Assembly (NCBI GenBank): GCA_003157445.1
Contig: PMJN01000510.1
Location: forward strand, 1-6,177
Length of the DNA: 6,177 nucleotides
DNA from: Micrococcales bacterium
Lineage (GTDB): Bacteria > Actinomycetota > Actinomycetes > Actinomycetales > Dermatophilaceae
Direction: 5' to 3'
The translations under genes and the position numbers were made by a program. The notes under the pieces are model-generated. The model did no database searches. It was given only the letters and a program-made list of their open reading frames with translations, and was not told where the DNA came from. Of this stretch, positions 1-6,177 are shown piece by piece (position 1 is the first letter of the stretch; each line of letters begins with the position of its first letter).

Positions 1-1
1 C

Positions 2-1168
2 CTGGTGCTGGCCATCGTGACCGAATCAGGGGGCCCCACGAGCCACACTGCCATCCTGGCCGCCCAGATGGGCATTCCCGCGGTCGTGCAACTACCGCGC
101 GCAGTCGCCATCGCTGTGGGGACGCTGCTGGCCGTCGACGGCTCCACCGGTGAGGTATTCATCGACCCAGATCCGGCCACCCAGGCCGAGCTGGTCAAAC
201 GCAGTCAGCGCCGGGCCAACGCATTAGGGGCCACGTCCGGTCCAGGCACGACCAGCGACGGCCACCCGGTCGCGCTCCTGGCCAACATCGGTACCGCCGA
301 AGACGCTGAGCGCGCTGACGTACTGGACGTCGAAGGCGTGGGACTGTTCCGGACCGAGTTCCTCTTCCTCGAGCGGGAGACCGCTCCCTCCAGGGAGGAG
401 CAGGTCGCTGTCTACACACGCGTCTTCGACGCATTCGGCTCACGACGGGTGATCGTGCGGACCCTGGATGCTGGGGCCGACAAGCCGCTGGCATTCGCCG
501 ACCTCGGCCCGGAAGAGAACCCGGCGTTGGGCAGACGGGGCTTGCGACTCTCCGCTGAGCGCCCGGACCTGCTAGACACCCAGCTCACCGCCCTCGGGGC
601 CGCGGCTGTGGCAACCGGCGCGGACGTACGCGTCATGGCGCCGATGGTGGCCACCGCTGAAGAAGCTGCCTGGTTTGCGCGGCGGGTGCGTGAGCATGGT
701 CTGCCTGTGGTCGGCGTGATGATCGAGGTCCCAGCTGCGGCGCTGCGCTCACGCCATGTCCTTGCTGAGGTCGATTTCGCCAGTATCGGTACCAACGACC
801 TTGCCCAATACACACTGGCAGCCGACCGTATGCAAGGCGAGCTTGCCACGTTGCTCGACCCATGGCAGCCGGCGTTGCTCGACCTGGTTGCCGCGGCATG
901 TGATGGTGGCCGCGTCACCGGCAAAAGCATCGGCGTCTGCGGCGAAGCCGCTGCCGACCCGCTGCTCGCCCTGGTGCTCACCGGCTTGGGCGTCAGTAGT
1001 CTGTCGATGGCTCCGACCCGCGTGCCAGCCGTACGTGCGGCGCTGCGAATGCACGACCTGCGCACCTGTACGGCGATGGCCGCCGCGGCACGGGCCGCGC
1101 GGACGCCACAAGATGCCCGTGATGATGTGCTGGCACTGGCCAACAAACTCATCGCCGACCTCATCTGA
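2..1168 (+). CDS. ptsI: PTS Enzyme I (phosphoenolpyruvate-protein phosphotransferase), 5'-truncated
   Basis: Enzyme I takes the phosphate from phosphoenolpyruvate onto a histidine and passes it to HPr, feeding all PTS sugar transporters; it is a cytoplasmic dimer. The visible 388 codons start just before the phosphohistidine motif GGPTSHTAI, with the active His at bases 44-46. The N-terminal HPr-binding part, roughly 170-180 residues by comparison with the family, lies outside the window. The PEP-binding TIM-barrel domain is complete. Numbering from the codon at base 5, Arg116 (GLFRTEFLF) and Arg152 (VRTLDAG) match PEP-binding arginines. Glu241 (MIEVPAAA) and Asp265 (IGTNDLAQYT) match the Mg2+ ligands, and Cys312 (GVCGE) the catalytic cysteine. 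The spacing from Glu241 to Asp265 to Cys312 equals that of the E. coli enzyme (431, 455, 502). The reading frame is open to the left edge, so GTG at base 5 is an internal valine, not a start. The gene ends in TGA, 99 bases before parC. The assignment is secure against the related PEP synthase and PPDK, which carry different flanking domains, although an HPr fusion upstream cannot be excluded. Confidence 0.96.
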   Translation: MVLAIVTESGGPTSHTAILAAQMGIPAVVQLPRAVAIAVGTLLAVDGSTGEVFIDPDPATQAELVKRSQRRANALGATSGPGTTSDGHPVALLANIGTAEDAERADVLDVEGVGLFRTEFLFLERETAPSREEQVAVYTRVFDAFGSRRVIVRTLDAGADKPLAFADLGPEENPALGRRGLRLSAERPDLLDTQLTALGAAAVATGADVRVMAPMVATAEEAAWFARRVREHGLPVVGVMIEVPAAALRSRHVLAEVDFASIGTNDLAQYTLAADRMQGELATLLDPWQPALLDLVAAACDGGRVTGKSIGVCGEAAADPLLALVLTGLGVSSLSMAPTRVPAVRAALRMHDLRTCTAMAAAARAARTPQDARDDVLALANKLIADLI

Positions 1169-1217
1169 GCAAGAACCGGCGAGTCGGGGGCCGACCCTGT
1201 GCGAGCAAGGGTGAAGA

Positions 1218-1223
1218 TAAAGT
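1218..1223 (+). promoter_or_regulatory. Possible -10 element of a parC promoter
   Basis: TAAAGT fits the actinobacterial TAnnnT -10 pattern. It sits in a short AT-rich patch (about 1214-1230, AAGATAAAGTACTGATT) that stands out from the G+C-rich surroundings and falls between two genes of unrelated function. Transcription from here would give a 5' leader of about 35-40 bases before the parC start. I see no convincing -35 hexamer at 16-19 bases upstream, so this is a weak, composition-based call. Confidence 0.3.
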
Positions 1224-1250
1224 ACTGATTCCTGCCCGCGCACCGACCAC

Positions 1251-1256
1251 AAGGAG
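1251..1256 (+). promoter_or_regulatory. Ribosome binding site of parC
   Basis: AAGGAG is a strong Shine-Dalgarno match, with 11 bases between its last G and the ATG at 1268. It settles the parC start. The protein then begins [10 protein letters not shown], with a short basic/proline-rich leader before the conserved core. Confidence 0.75.
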
Positions 1257-1267
1257 AACCTCCGAGC

Positions 1268-3823
1268 ATGGCCCGTCGCACGTCAGCTACCCCGCCGCCC
1301 GAAGCAGACTTCACCGAGCGGATCGTTGACATCGACGTCGAGGAGGAGATGCAGGGGGCGTTCCTGGAGTATGCCTACTCAGTGATCTACTCCCGCGCCC
1401 TGCCGGATGCCCGCGATGGGCTCAAGCCCGTGCAGCGACGAATCCTGTTCGGTATGAATGAGATGGGGCTGCGCCCCGAGCGTGGTCACGTCAAGAGCAG
1501 CCGGGTGGTCGGCGAGGTGATGGGCAAGTACCACCCTCACGGTGACGGCTCCATCTATGACGCGCTCGTGCGCCTGTCCCAGTCCTTTACGATGCGCATG
1601 CCACTAGTAGATGGTCATGGCAACTTCGGGTCGCTGGACGACGGGCCGGCCGCGGCTCGCTACACCGAGGCGCGCCTGGCCCGGGGCGCCATGCTGATGA
1701 CCGACAGCCTCGACGAGGAGACCGTCGACTTCGTCCCCAACTATGACGACCAGCTGCTACAGCCGGCTGTGATGCCTGCAGCGTTCCCCAACCTGCTCGT
1801 CAACGGTGCCAGCGGTATCGCCGTCGGCATGGCCACGAACATGGCGCCACACAACCTCGTCGAGATCATAGGGGCAGCGCGTCATCTCATGGCCTCCCCC
1901 CAGTGCTCGCTGGACGACCTGATGAAGTTCGTTCCCGGCCCCGATCTTCCGTGCGGCGGAAAGATCGTTGGCCTGGATGGGATCCGCGACGCATACCTGA
2001 CCGGACGTGGGTCTTTTCGGACGCGGGCGACAACCCGGATCGAGCATGTGACCCCCCGCAAGCTGGGCATCGTCGTCACGGAGCTGCCTTACCTTGTCGG
2101 ACCCGAGAAGGTCATCGAGAAGATCAAGGATCTGGTCCAGGCCAAAAAGCTTCTGGGCATCAGCGATGTCAAGGACCTGACCGACCGCAAGCACGGCCTT
2201 CAGCTCGTCATCGAGATCAAGGGCGGTTTCCACCCGCAGGCGGTGTTGGAGCAACTCTTCAAGATGACACCGATGGAGGAGAACTTCGGCATCAACAACG
2301 TCGCATTGGTCGACGGTCAGCCACGCACCCTGGGGCTGAAGGAACTGCTGCAGGTCTATGTGGACTTCCGCCTCGACGTCGTGCGCCGCCGCAGTGCCTA
2401 CCGACTGCGCAAACGCGAGGAGCGGCTACACCTCGTCGAGGGTCTGCTGATCGCGATCCTGGATATTGACGAGGTCATCCAGGTCATCCGGGCCTCGGAC
2501 GATGCCGCGATCGCCAAGGCCCGGCTGATGGACGTCTTTGATCTGTCCGACCCGCAGGCCACCTACATCTTGGACTTGCAACTGCGTCGGCTGACCAAGT
2601 TCTCACGTGTCGAGCTCGAAACCGAGAAGGCCGAGCTGGAACGCCAGATTGAGGCACTACGCGCGATCCTGGGCGACGAGAAGCTGCTAATGAAGACGGT
2701 GTCCAACGAGCTCGCGGACATCGCCAAGGGACACGGAACACCGCGGCGAACCGTGCTGCTGGAGTCCGCCGGCACTACGCCGACTGCAGCCACTCCGCTC
2801 GAGCTGACCGACGACCCCTGCTGGGTGCTGCTGTCCTCCACCGGCCTGATGGCACGCACCACCAACGTCGAGCCGCTCCCCAGCCAGGGCGCCCGCCACA
2901 AGCACGACGTAGTGATTGCCGCGGTTCAGACCACAGTGCGGGGCCACGTCGCACTGGTGACCTCGCGCGGGCGGATGATCCGGCTCGCGGCCTTGGATCT
3001 GCCCATCCTGCCCCCGACCAACGGCACCCCTTCGCTGTCCGGCGGCGCCCCACTGGCCGCCTTCGTCGACCTGCCAAAGGATGAACAGCCGCTGACCCTG
3101 ACGTCGTTGTCGCCGGACTCGCCCGGTATCGCCCTCGGAACCGCCCAAGGCGTGGTCAAACGAACGACGACCGACTACCCCGGCAACAAAGATGACTGGG
3201 AGCTGATCAGCCTTAAGAACGGCGACGCTGTGGTGGGGGCGGCCGAGCTGCGCACCGGAGAGGAAGACCTGGCCTTCATCACCTCTGACGCGCAACTGCT
3301 GCACTTCAGCGCCTCCTCGGTGCGCCCACAGGGTCGCACCGCCGCGGGCATGGCCGGCATCAAGCTGGCAAGCGGGGCGCGCGCCGTGTTCTTTGCTGCG
3401 GTCGACCCCCAGGCAAACAACCTCGTGGTCACCTCCAGCGGCTCGTCGAATGCTTTGCCAGGTACAGAGCCCGGCTCGCTCAAGGTCACCCCTTATAGCG
3501 AGTACCCGGCTAAGGGTCGGGCCACCAGTGGGGTGCGCTGCCATCGCTTCCTGCGCGGAGAAGACACCCTGATCCTTGGATGGGTGGGTGGGAGCCCGGC
3601 CACAGCGGCTGCTGCCAACGGAGTTGCCCTGGAACTGCCCGAACCCACCGGCAAACGTGACGGCTCAGGGATTCCCGCGAGCACACCCATCAACGCCATA
3701 GCCGGACCGCTGCCCGAGCCTACCGACACCCCCCAGCTCAGCGCGCCCGACACCACGACGGAGGACCTGCTGCTCTCACTGGACTTGGAGACAACACCCG
3801 AGTTCCCCGCGGGCCAGGAGTGA
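1268..3823 (+). CDS. parC: DNA topoisomerase IV subunit A (ParC-type, GyrA family)
   Basis: This 851-residue protein is the DNA breakage-reunion subunit of a type IIA topoisomerase. With ParE it passes one duplex through a double-strand break to decatenate replicated chromosomes. The winged-helix core (about residues 25-210) carries [15 protein letters not shown] and the catalytic pair Arg131-Tyr132 (AARYTEARL). DNA-bending Ile184 lies in [11 protein letters not shown] tower and coiled-coil region follows to about 490, including a charged helix at 443-466 ([20 protein letters not shown] is its start). Residues about 513-790 form the beta-pinwheel C-terminal domain. No QRRGGKG-like GyrA-box is visible; [12 protein letters not shown] (538-549) stands about where it would be expected. 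Without the box, gyrase-type DNA wrapping is unlikely, which favours topoisomerase IV. The tail (about 815-851) is acidic and low in complexity. Relative to E. coli GyrA there is one residue fewer just before the catalytic Tyr, as I recall from actinobacterial ParC proteins. The quinolone-contact Ser is replaced by Gly94, while the acidic Asp98 is kept. The start is set by AAGGAG at 1251. The stop overlaps the next gene by four bases. A gyrA label is the main alternative; the facing parE supports parC. Confidence 0.93.
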   Translation: MARRTSATPPPEADFTERIVDIDVEEEMQGAFLEYAYSVIYSRALPDARDGLKPVQRRILFGMNEMGLRPERGHVKSSRVVGEVMGKYHPHGDGSIYDALVRLSQSFTMRMPLVDGHGNFGSLDDGPAAARYTEARLARGAMLMTDSLDEETVDFVPNYDDQLLQPAVMPAAFPNLLVNGASGIAVGMATNMAPHNLVEIIGAARHLMASPQCSLDDLMKFVPGPDLPCGGKIVGLDGIRDAYLTGRGSFRTRATTRIEHVTPRKLGIVVTELPYLVGPEKVIEKIKDLVQAKKLLGISDVKDLTDRKHGLQLVIEIKGGFHPQAVLEQLFKMTPMEENFGINNVALVDGQPRTLGLKELLQVYVDFRLDVVRRRSAYRLRKREERLHLVEGLLIAILDIDEVIQVIRASDDAAIAKARLMDVFDLSDPQATYILDLQLRRLTKFSRVELETEKAELERQIEALRAILGDEKLLMKTVSNELADIAKGHGTPRRTVLLESAGTTPTAATPLELTDDPCWVLLSSTGLMARTTNVEPLPSQGARHKHDVVIAAVQTTVRGHVALVTSRGRMIRLAALDLPILPPTNGTPSLSGGAPLAAFVDLPKDEQPLTLTSLSPDSPGIALGTAQGVVKRTTTDYPGNKDDWELISLKNGDAVVGAAELRTGEEDLAFITSDAQLLHFSASSVRPQGRTAAGMAGIKLASGARAVFFAAVDPQANNLVVTSSGSSNALPGTEPGSLKVTPYSEYPAKGRATSGVRCHRFLRGEDTLILGWVGGSPATAAAANGVALELPEPTGKRDGSGIPASTPINAIAGPLPEPTDTPQLSAPDTTTEDLLLSLDLETTPEFPAGQE

Positions 3824-4812
3824 GAACCGCTGCGTCGCAGCCTCACGCCCGCAGCAGAGCAACCGACTGCTCGGTGGTATGGGACAACGCACATGGGTCG
3901 GCGCTGGGCACTGCACCGACAGCGACATTCTGGGTGGCACTCGAGCAGAACGGCCCGTGGGGCGCCCGGGCAGCCACACAGTCCCACCTCGACCCGAAGC
4001 TTGGTGGGAGCCTGGAGCGAATGTGCCAAGACGCCGGCGGGCGACTGATCCTGATACGCCGCCCCGGCCCACACTCAGACCTGCGCGATGGCCACGCCCA
4101 GAAGGTCCCGCGTCAGAGGGTCTACCTCGCCGGCGGGCTGACGGGTCACCCTTGGCTGCTGGAGGCGGATCTCGATGACCCAGCGCGGCTGTCGCTGCTG
4201 CCGGTGGACTCCCTGGTCAGCAGCGACATCGACGCGGTCCAGGACGCCCTGCCCGAGCTCGAAGCCTCCCCCGGGCCCGTCTTGATGATCTGCGCCAACT
4301 CCAGACGGGACCGCTGCTGCTCGGTGCGGGGTCGACCGGTGGCCATCGAGTCTGGATCGCAGCGTCCGGGCAAGGTGTGGGAGTGTTCGCACACCGGGGG
4401 CCACCGATTCGCGCCGACCGGCCTCATCCTGCCCTACGGGCAGACCTTCGCTCGGCTCTCGAGCACGTCGGCCGTCGCTGCGATCGATGCCGCGATGCGC
4501 GGCGAGGTCCCTACAGGGTTGTTGGGTCAGACCTACGACCGGGGCCGCAGCCACCTGAGCGCGCCAGGACAGGCAGCCGAGTCCCTCGTCCGCGAGCAGA
4601 TACACGAGCCCAGCCTGCTGGCTCTGTCAACGACTGCATCTGCGCGCCCAGATCAGGAGAACGCCTGGCAGTGCCGGGTCAGTCACGTCGATGGTCGCCA
4701 ATGGGACGTTGTGGCTGTGCGCAGCACAACTGGCGATGAGCTCCCCGAGTCGTGCGGCAAGGAACCCGTGCCACATTGGCAGTGGTCGCTCTTGTCATCC
4801 TCGCGGCCATGA
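3820..4812 (+). CDS. Sucrase/ferredoxin-like family protein (thioredoxin-fold [2Fe-2S] protein)
   Basis: This 330-residue protein has the layout of the sucrase/ferredoxin-like family (Suc_Fer-like). The family name is historical and sucrase activity is not expected. The physiological role in bacteria is not known to me. The N-terminal part has a conserved-looking Cys17, then FWVALEQNGPWG (37-48) and LILIRRPGPH (76-85). The core motif CANSRRDRCCSVRGRPVA (158-175) and WECSHTGGHRFAPT (187-200) follow. The C-terminal stretch carries W283-C285 and SCGKEP (311-316). Potential cluster ligands are Cys158, Cys166 or Cys167, His191 and His195. The yeast relatives Apd1 and Aim32 bind a [2Fe-2S] cluster through two Cys and two His. 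No signal peptide or membrane segment is seen, so it should be cytosolic. GTG at 3820 overlaps the parC stop as GTGA, implying translational coupling. AGGA at 3816-3819 abuts the start and is too close to act as a normal ribosome binding site. The next in-frame GTG would remove Cys17, so the overlapping start is preferred. Confidence 0.85.
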   Translation: MRTAASQPHARSRATDCSVVWDNAHGSALGTAPTATFWVALEQNGPWGARAATQSHLDPKLGGSLERMCQDAGGRLILIRRPGPHSDLRDGHAQKVPRQRVYLAGGLTGHPWLLEADLDDPARLSLLPVDSLVSSDIDAVQDALPELEASPGPVLMICANSRRDRCCSVRGRPVAIESGSQRPGKVWECSHTGGHRFAPTGLILPYGQTFARLSSTSAVAAIDAAMRGEVPTGLLGQTYDRGRSHLSAPGQAAESLVREQIHEPSLLALSTTASARPDQENAWQCRVSHVDGRQWDVVAVRSTTGDELPESCGKEPVPHWQWSLLSSSRP

Positions 4813-4858
4813 ATCGCCGGATTCCTGCCGGGCCGCTCACTTGGCGCCTCGCCGTGCT

Positions 4859-4888
4859 GGCTTCACCGGCAGCCGCTGGTCTAAAGCT
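4859..4888. terminator. Imperfect hairpin between convergent genes, possible terminator
   Basis: An inner stem pairs ACCGGC (4865-4870) with GCTGGT (4875-4880) around the loop AGCC, with one G-U pair. An outer stem pairs GGCTT (4859-4863) with AAGCT (4884-4888), also with one G-U pair, across a small asymmetric internal loop. It lies between the stops of two converging genes (4812 and 4933), where a shared bidirectional terminator is expected. Neither side has a T-run, so it would be a non-canonical terminator at best, though actinobacterial terminators often lack the T-tail. Confidence 0.35.
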
Positions 4889-4932
4889 GCTCCCCTGGGT
4901 CTGATGGCGACCTGCGCCGACCAAGAACCAGA

Positions 4933-5664
4933 TCAGCGGTTTCGGTCGATGAAAGCAAGAATCTGTAGCCAGGCGTCCGAGCACTCGTCCTGCCACTGCT
5001 CGAAGCCACGGTCGAAGAACGAGTGGGGCGCACCGGGGTAGACCACAAAGTCGTTCACCTTGGCGCCCTGGTTCAGTGAGCGAACGAACTTGGCGTTCTC
5101 TTCCGGCGAGGTGGCCTTGTCAGCACCCGCCGCCAGGATCAGCAACGGCGCCGAGATGTCGCTAACAACGTCTTCGACAGTGGACGGGCGACCATAGAAC
5201 CCGATCGAGCCAGCCGGGTACAGGTCGGTAGCAGCCAGCCTCCAGGAATGACCGCCAAACATACAGAACCCTAGAGTGAAGACCGGATCGCCGCTGCGCT
5301 CATGCAGGCGCGCCGCGGCGGCGTGAGCATCGGCCAGCACGTCCTGCGGCGTCAGCCTAGATGCGTGAGCCATGAAGTCGAAGTCGTCATCGCGCGCAGA
5401 AAGCCCCGCGCTGCGTCCGAACGGGTCCAGAGCAACCGTGTCGATCCCAGCCATGGCACAGCACAGAGCAAGGTCGGTGTAGAAGGCGTGCATACCGCGG
5501 ATATCGGGCAACAACACCAAACTGGCCCCACGAGGGGTCACCGGCACCGCTTCGAAAGCCGAGAAGCGGTTGCCGTCCCCGGCTGTCAGGACAAGGGGTC
5601 CATGATCGCCCACTTCACTGGATTTGGGTGGCTCGGGCGGGTGCTGGTCACTTGAGAAACACAT
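4933..5664 (-). CDS. Dienelactone hydrolase family alpha/beta hydrolase
   Basis: This 243-residue cytoplasmic enzyme belongs to the dienelactone hydrolase family. The family type enzyme opens the lactone ring of dienelactones in chloroaromatic breakdown; most actinobacterial homologues have no known substrate. The oxyanion strand region reads LVLLPDIRGMHAFY (49-62). A conserved DPFGRSAG (80-87) follows. The nucleophile is Cys134 in GFCMFGGHSW, the acid Asp182 in AAGADKATSP, and the base His214 in PGAPHSFFDRGF. Glu38 in AFEAVP matches the Glu that contacts the nucleophile in the type enzyme. Length fits the family (about 235-250). The elbow is odd: the usual GFCxGG reads GFCMFGG. ATG at 5664 was chosen because related proteins, as I recall them, begin MCFxxDxxPP, and this gives MCFSSDQHPP. 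An in-frame GTG at 5691 would add nine residues and has GAGG (plus-strand 5703-5706) 11 bases upstream, whereas 5664 has no well-spaced site, so the longer form stays possible. It is 39-66 bases downstream of parE and may be cotranscribed with it. No chloroaromatic pathway gene is nearby, so no substrate is proposed. Confidence 0.88.
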   Translation of the reverse strand: MCFSSDQHPPEPPKSSEVGDHGPLVLTAGDGNRFSAFEAVPVTPRGASLVLLPDIRGMHAFYTDLALCCAMAGIDTVALDPFGRSAGLSARDDDFDFMAHASRLTPQDVLADAHAAAARLHERSGDPVFTLGFCMFGGHSWRLAATDLYPAGSIGFYGRPSTVEDVVSDISAPLLILAAGADKATSPEENAKFVRSLNQGAKVNDFVVYPGAPHSFFDRGFEQWQDECSDAWLQILAFIDRNR

Positions 5665-5702
5665 GAATAGAGTGTCCACGGCCTCAGCCACATCCGCTAG
5701 TA

Positions 5703-5706
5703 CCTC
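5703..5706 (-). promoter_or_regulatory. Possible ribosome binding site for the alternative GTG start of the hydrolase
   Basis: On the minus strand GAGG lies 11 bases before GTG at 5691, which would start the hydrolase as MAEAVDTLF. It is the only reasonable purine-rich site near either candidate start; a second GAGG (5682-5685) is 17 bases from ATG 5664, which is too far for a usual site. This competes with the family-based start choice. Confidence 0.35.
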
Positions 5707-5730
5707 GAGCTGAAACGTGCTTCTGCCCGG

Positions 5731-6177
5731 CTAGGCGTCGATGCGCTGACGGTCCAGCTCGGCTGCCGAGTCGATGATGAAGTCCTTTCGCGGGGCCACA
5801 TCGTTGCCCATCAGGAGGTCGAATACACCCTCGGCATTCTCCGCGTCCTTGAGTGTGACCCGCCGCAGCGTCCGATGCCGAGGATCCATGGTCGTCTCGG
5901 CCAGTTGGTCGGCGTCCATCTCTCCCAGACCCTTGTAGCGCTGAAGCGGCTGCTTGACCTTGCGGCCCTTCTTCTCCAGCGAGGTCATCACCTGACGCAT
6001 CTCGGCCTCGCTGTAGGTGTAAAGAAGTTCGTTCTTCTTGCCACCTGCGTTGATCACTTCGATGCGGTGCAAGGGCGGGACTGCGGCAAAGACCCGGCCT
6101 TCCGCGACCAGGGGCCGCATGTAACGGAAGAACAGGGTCAGCAGCAGGGTGCGGATGTGAGCGCCGTCGACGTCGGC
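5731..6177 (-). CDS. parE: DNA topoisomerase IV subunit B (ParE-type, GyrB family), C-terminal part
   Basis: These are the last 148 residues of the ATPase/TOPRIM subunit that partners ParC; the ATPase, transducer and start of the TOPRIM domain lie beyond the right edge. The visible part opens inside the TOPRIM metal motif with ADVDGAHIRTLLLTLFFRYM (6177-6118). The two aspartates of DVDG are Mg2+ ligands for DNA cleavage. The family-signature QRYKGLGEMDADQLAETTMD follows at about 5943-5884, and the protein ends VFDLLMGNDVAPRKDF, then AAELDRQRIDA and TAG. There is no insertion between TOPRIM and QRYKGLGEM like the one in enterobacterial GyrB. The frame is open to the window edge, so ATG at 6120 is internal. 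Short fragments of GyrB and ParE look alike; the ParE label rests on the nearby parC and on the ELDRQRIDA ending, which I associate with actinobacterial ParE. The hydrolase gene follows closely downstream on the same strand. Confidence 0.9.
   Translation of the reverse strand, partial: ADVDGAHIRTLLLTLFFRYMRPLVAEGRVFAAVPPLHRIEVINAGGKKNELLYTYSEAEMRQVMTSLEKKGRKVKQPLQRYKGLGEMDADQLAETTMDPRHRTLRRVTLKDAENAEGVFDLLMGNDVAPRKDFIIDSAAELDRQRIDA

Noticed and set aside
1183..1212. Intrinsic terminator for ptsI
   Set aside because: The two possible stems are 5 bp each, mutually overlapping, and followed by no T-run, so I do not list it as a feature.
412..1332. Minus-strand open frame of 306 codons opposite the end of ptsI and start of parC
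   Set aside because: It lies wholly antisense to conserved protein-coding sequence, and its Ser/Arg/Ala-rich product resembles no family; long antisense frames are expected in G+C-rich DNA.
2687..3544. Minus-strand open frame of 285 codons opposite the parC C-terminal domain
   Set aside because: The product is Gly/Arg/His-rich low-complexity sequence without domains, and the plus strand codes for a well-conserved ParC pinwheel.
1268..3823. Annotation as gyrA with the facing gene as gyrB
   Set aside because: No GyrA-box is visible, the active-site loop is of the short ParC type, and gyrB-gyrA in actinobacteria normally lie together codirectionally near dnaA and recF, none of which is here.
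4843..4853. Small inverted repeat GGCG-CCT-CGCC
   Set aside because: A 4-bp stem is expected by chance in DNA of this composition.
4691..5041. Plus-strand frame of 116 codons across the convergent gap
   Set aside because: It overlaps the ends of two recognised genes in other frames, has no ribosome binding site or family resemblance, and would run through the hairpin at 4859-4888.
1..6177. CRISPR array, insertion sequence, tRNA, prophage or defence system
   Set aside because: I saw no regularly spaced direct repeats, transposase motifs, terminal inverted repeats, tRNA-like cloverleaf or defence-protein motifs; nearly all bases belong to five conserved genes.

Overview
The window is G+C-rich (by eye roughly two thirds G+C), densely coding, and its five genes all have the look of an actinomycete (Actinomycetota). 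The clues are an Enzyme I with actinobacterial features, a topoisomerase IV-type A subunit with the short [14 protein letters not shown] active-site region, a B subunit ending in RQRIDA, a sucrase/ferredoxin-like protein and an MCF-starting dienelactone hydrolase. I cannot place it below phylum level with confidence; Micrococcales or Propionibacteriales are guesses.

Layout. Bases 2-1168 (+) are the C-terminal two thirds of ptsI (PTS Enzyme I), cut by the left edge. A 99-base gap holds an AT-rich promoter-like patch and a clear ribosome binding site. parC (1268-3823, +) follows, encoding the DNA-cleaving subunit of a second type IIA topoisomerase. Its stop codon overlaps the GTG start of a sucrase/ferredoxin-like thioredoxin-fold iron-sulfur protein (3820-4812, +). 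A 120-base convergent intergenic gap with one imperfect hairpin comes next. On the minus strand lie a dienelactone hydrolase-family alpha/beta hydrolase (4933-5664 or 5691) and, upstream of it, the C-terminal 148 residues of parE (5731-6177), cut by the right edge.

How it fits together. ParC and ParE form the C2E2 topoisomerase IV-like enzyme that unlinks daughter chromosomes. Here their genes face each other, each followed by one small accessory enzyme gene in the same direction, so the two operons converge between the accessory genes. The ParC C-terminal domain has no recognisable GyrA-box, which supports topoisomerase IV over gyrase and implies that gyrA/gyrB lie elsewhere. ptsI is a metabolic neighbour with no evident functional link.

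This is an ordinary housekeeping region. I found no mobile element, CRISPR array, RNA gene or undescribed multi-gene system. The points worth a second look are residue-level: Gly at the quinolone-contact position of ParC, a shifted nucleophile elbow in the hydrolase, and a Cys-x8-Cys / His-x3-His ligand pattern in the sucrase/ferredoxin-like protein.
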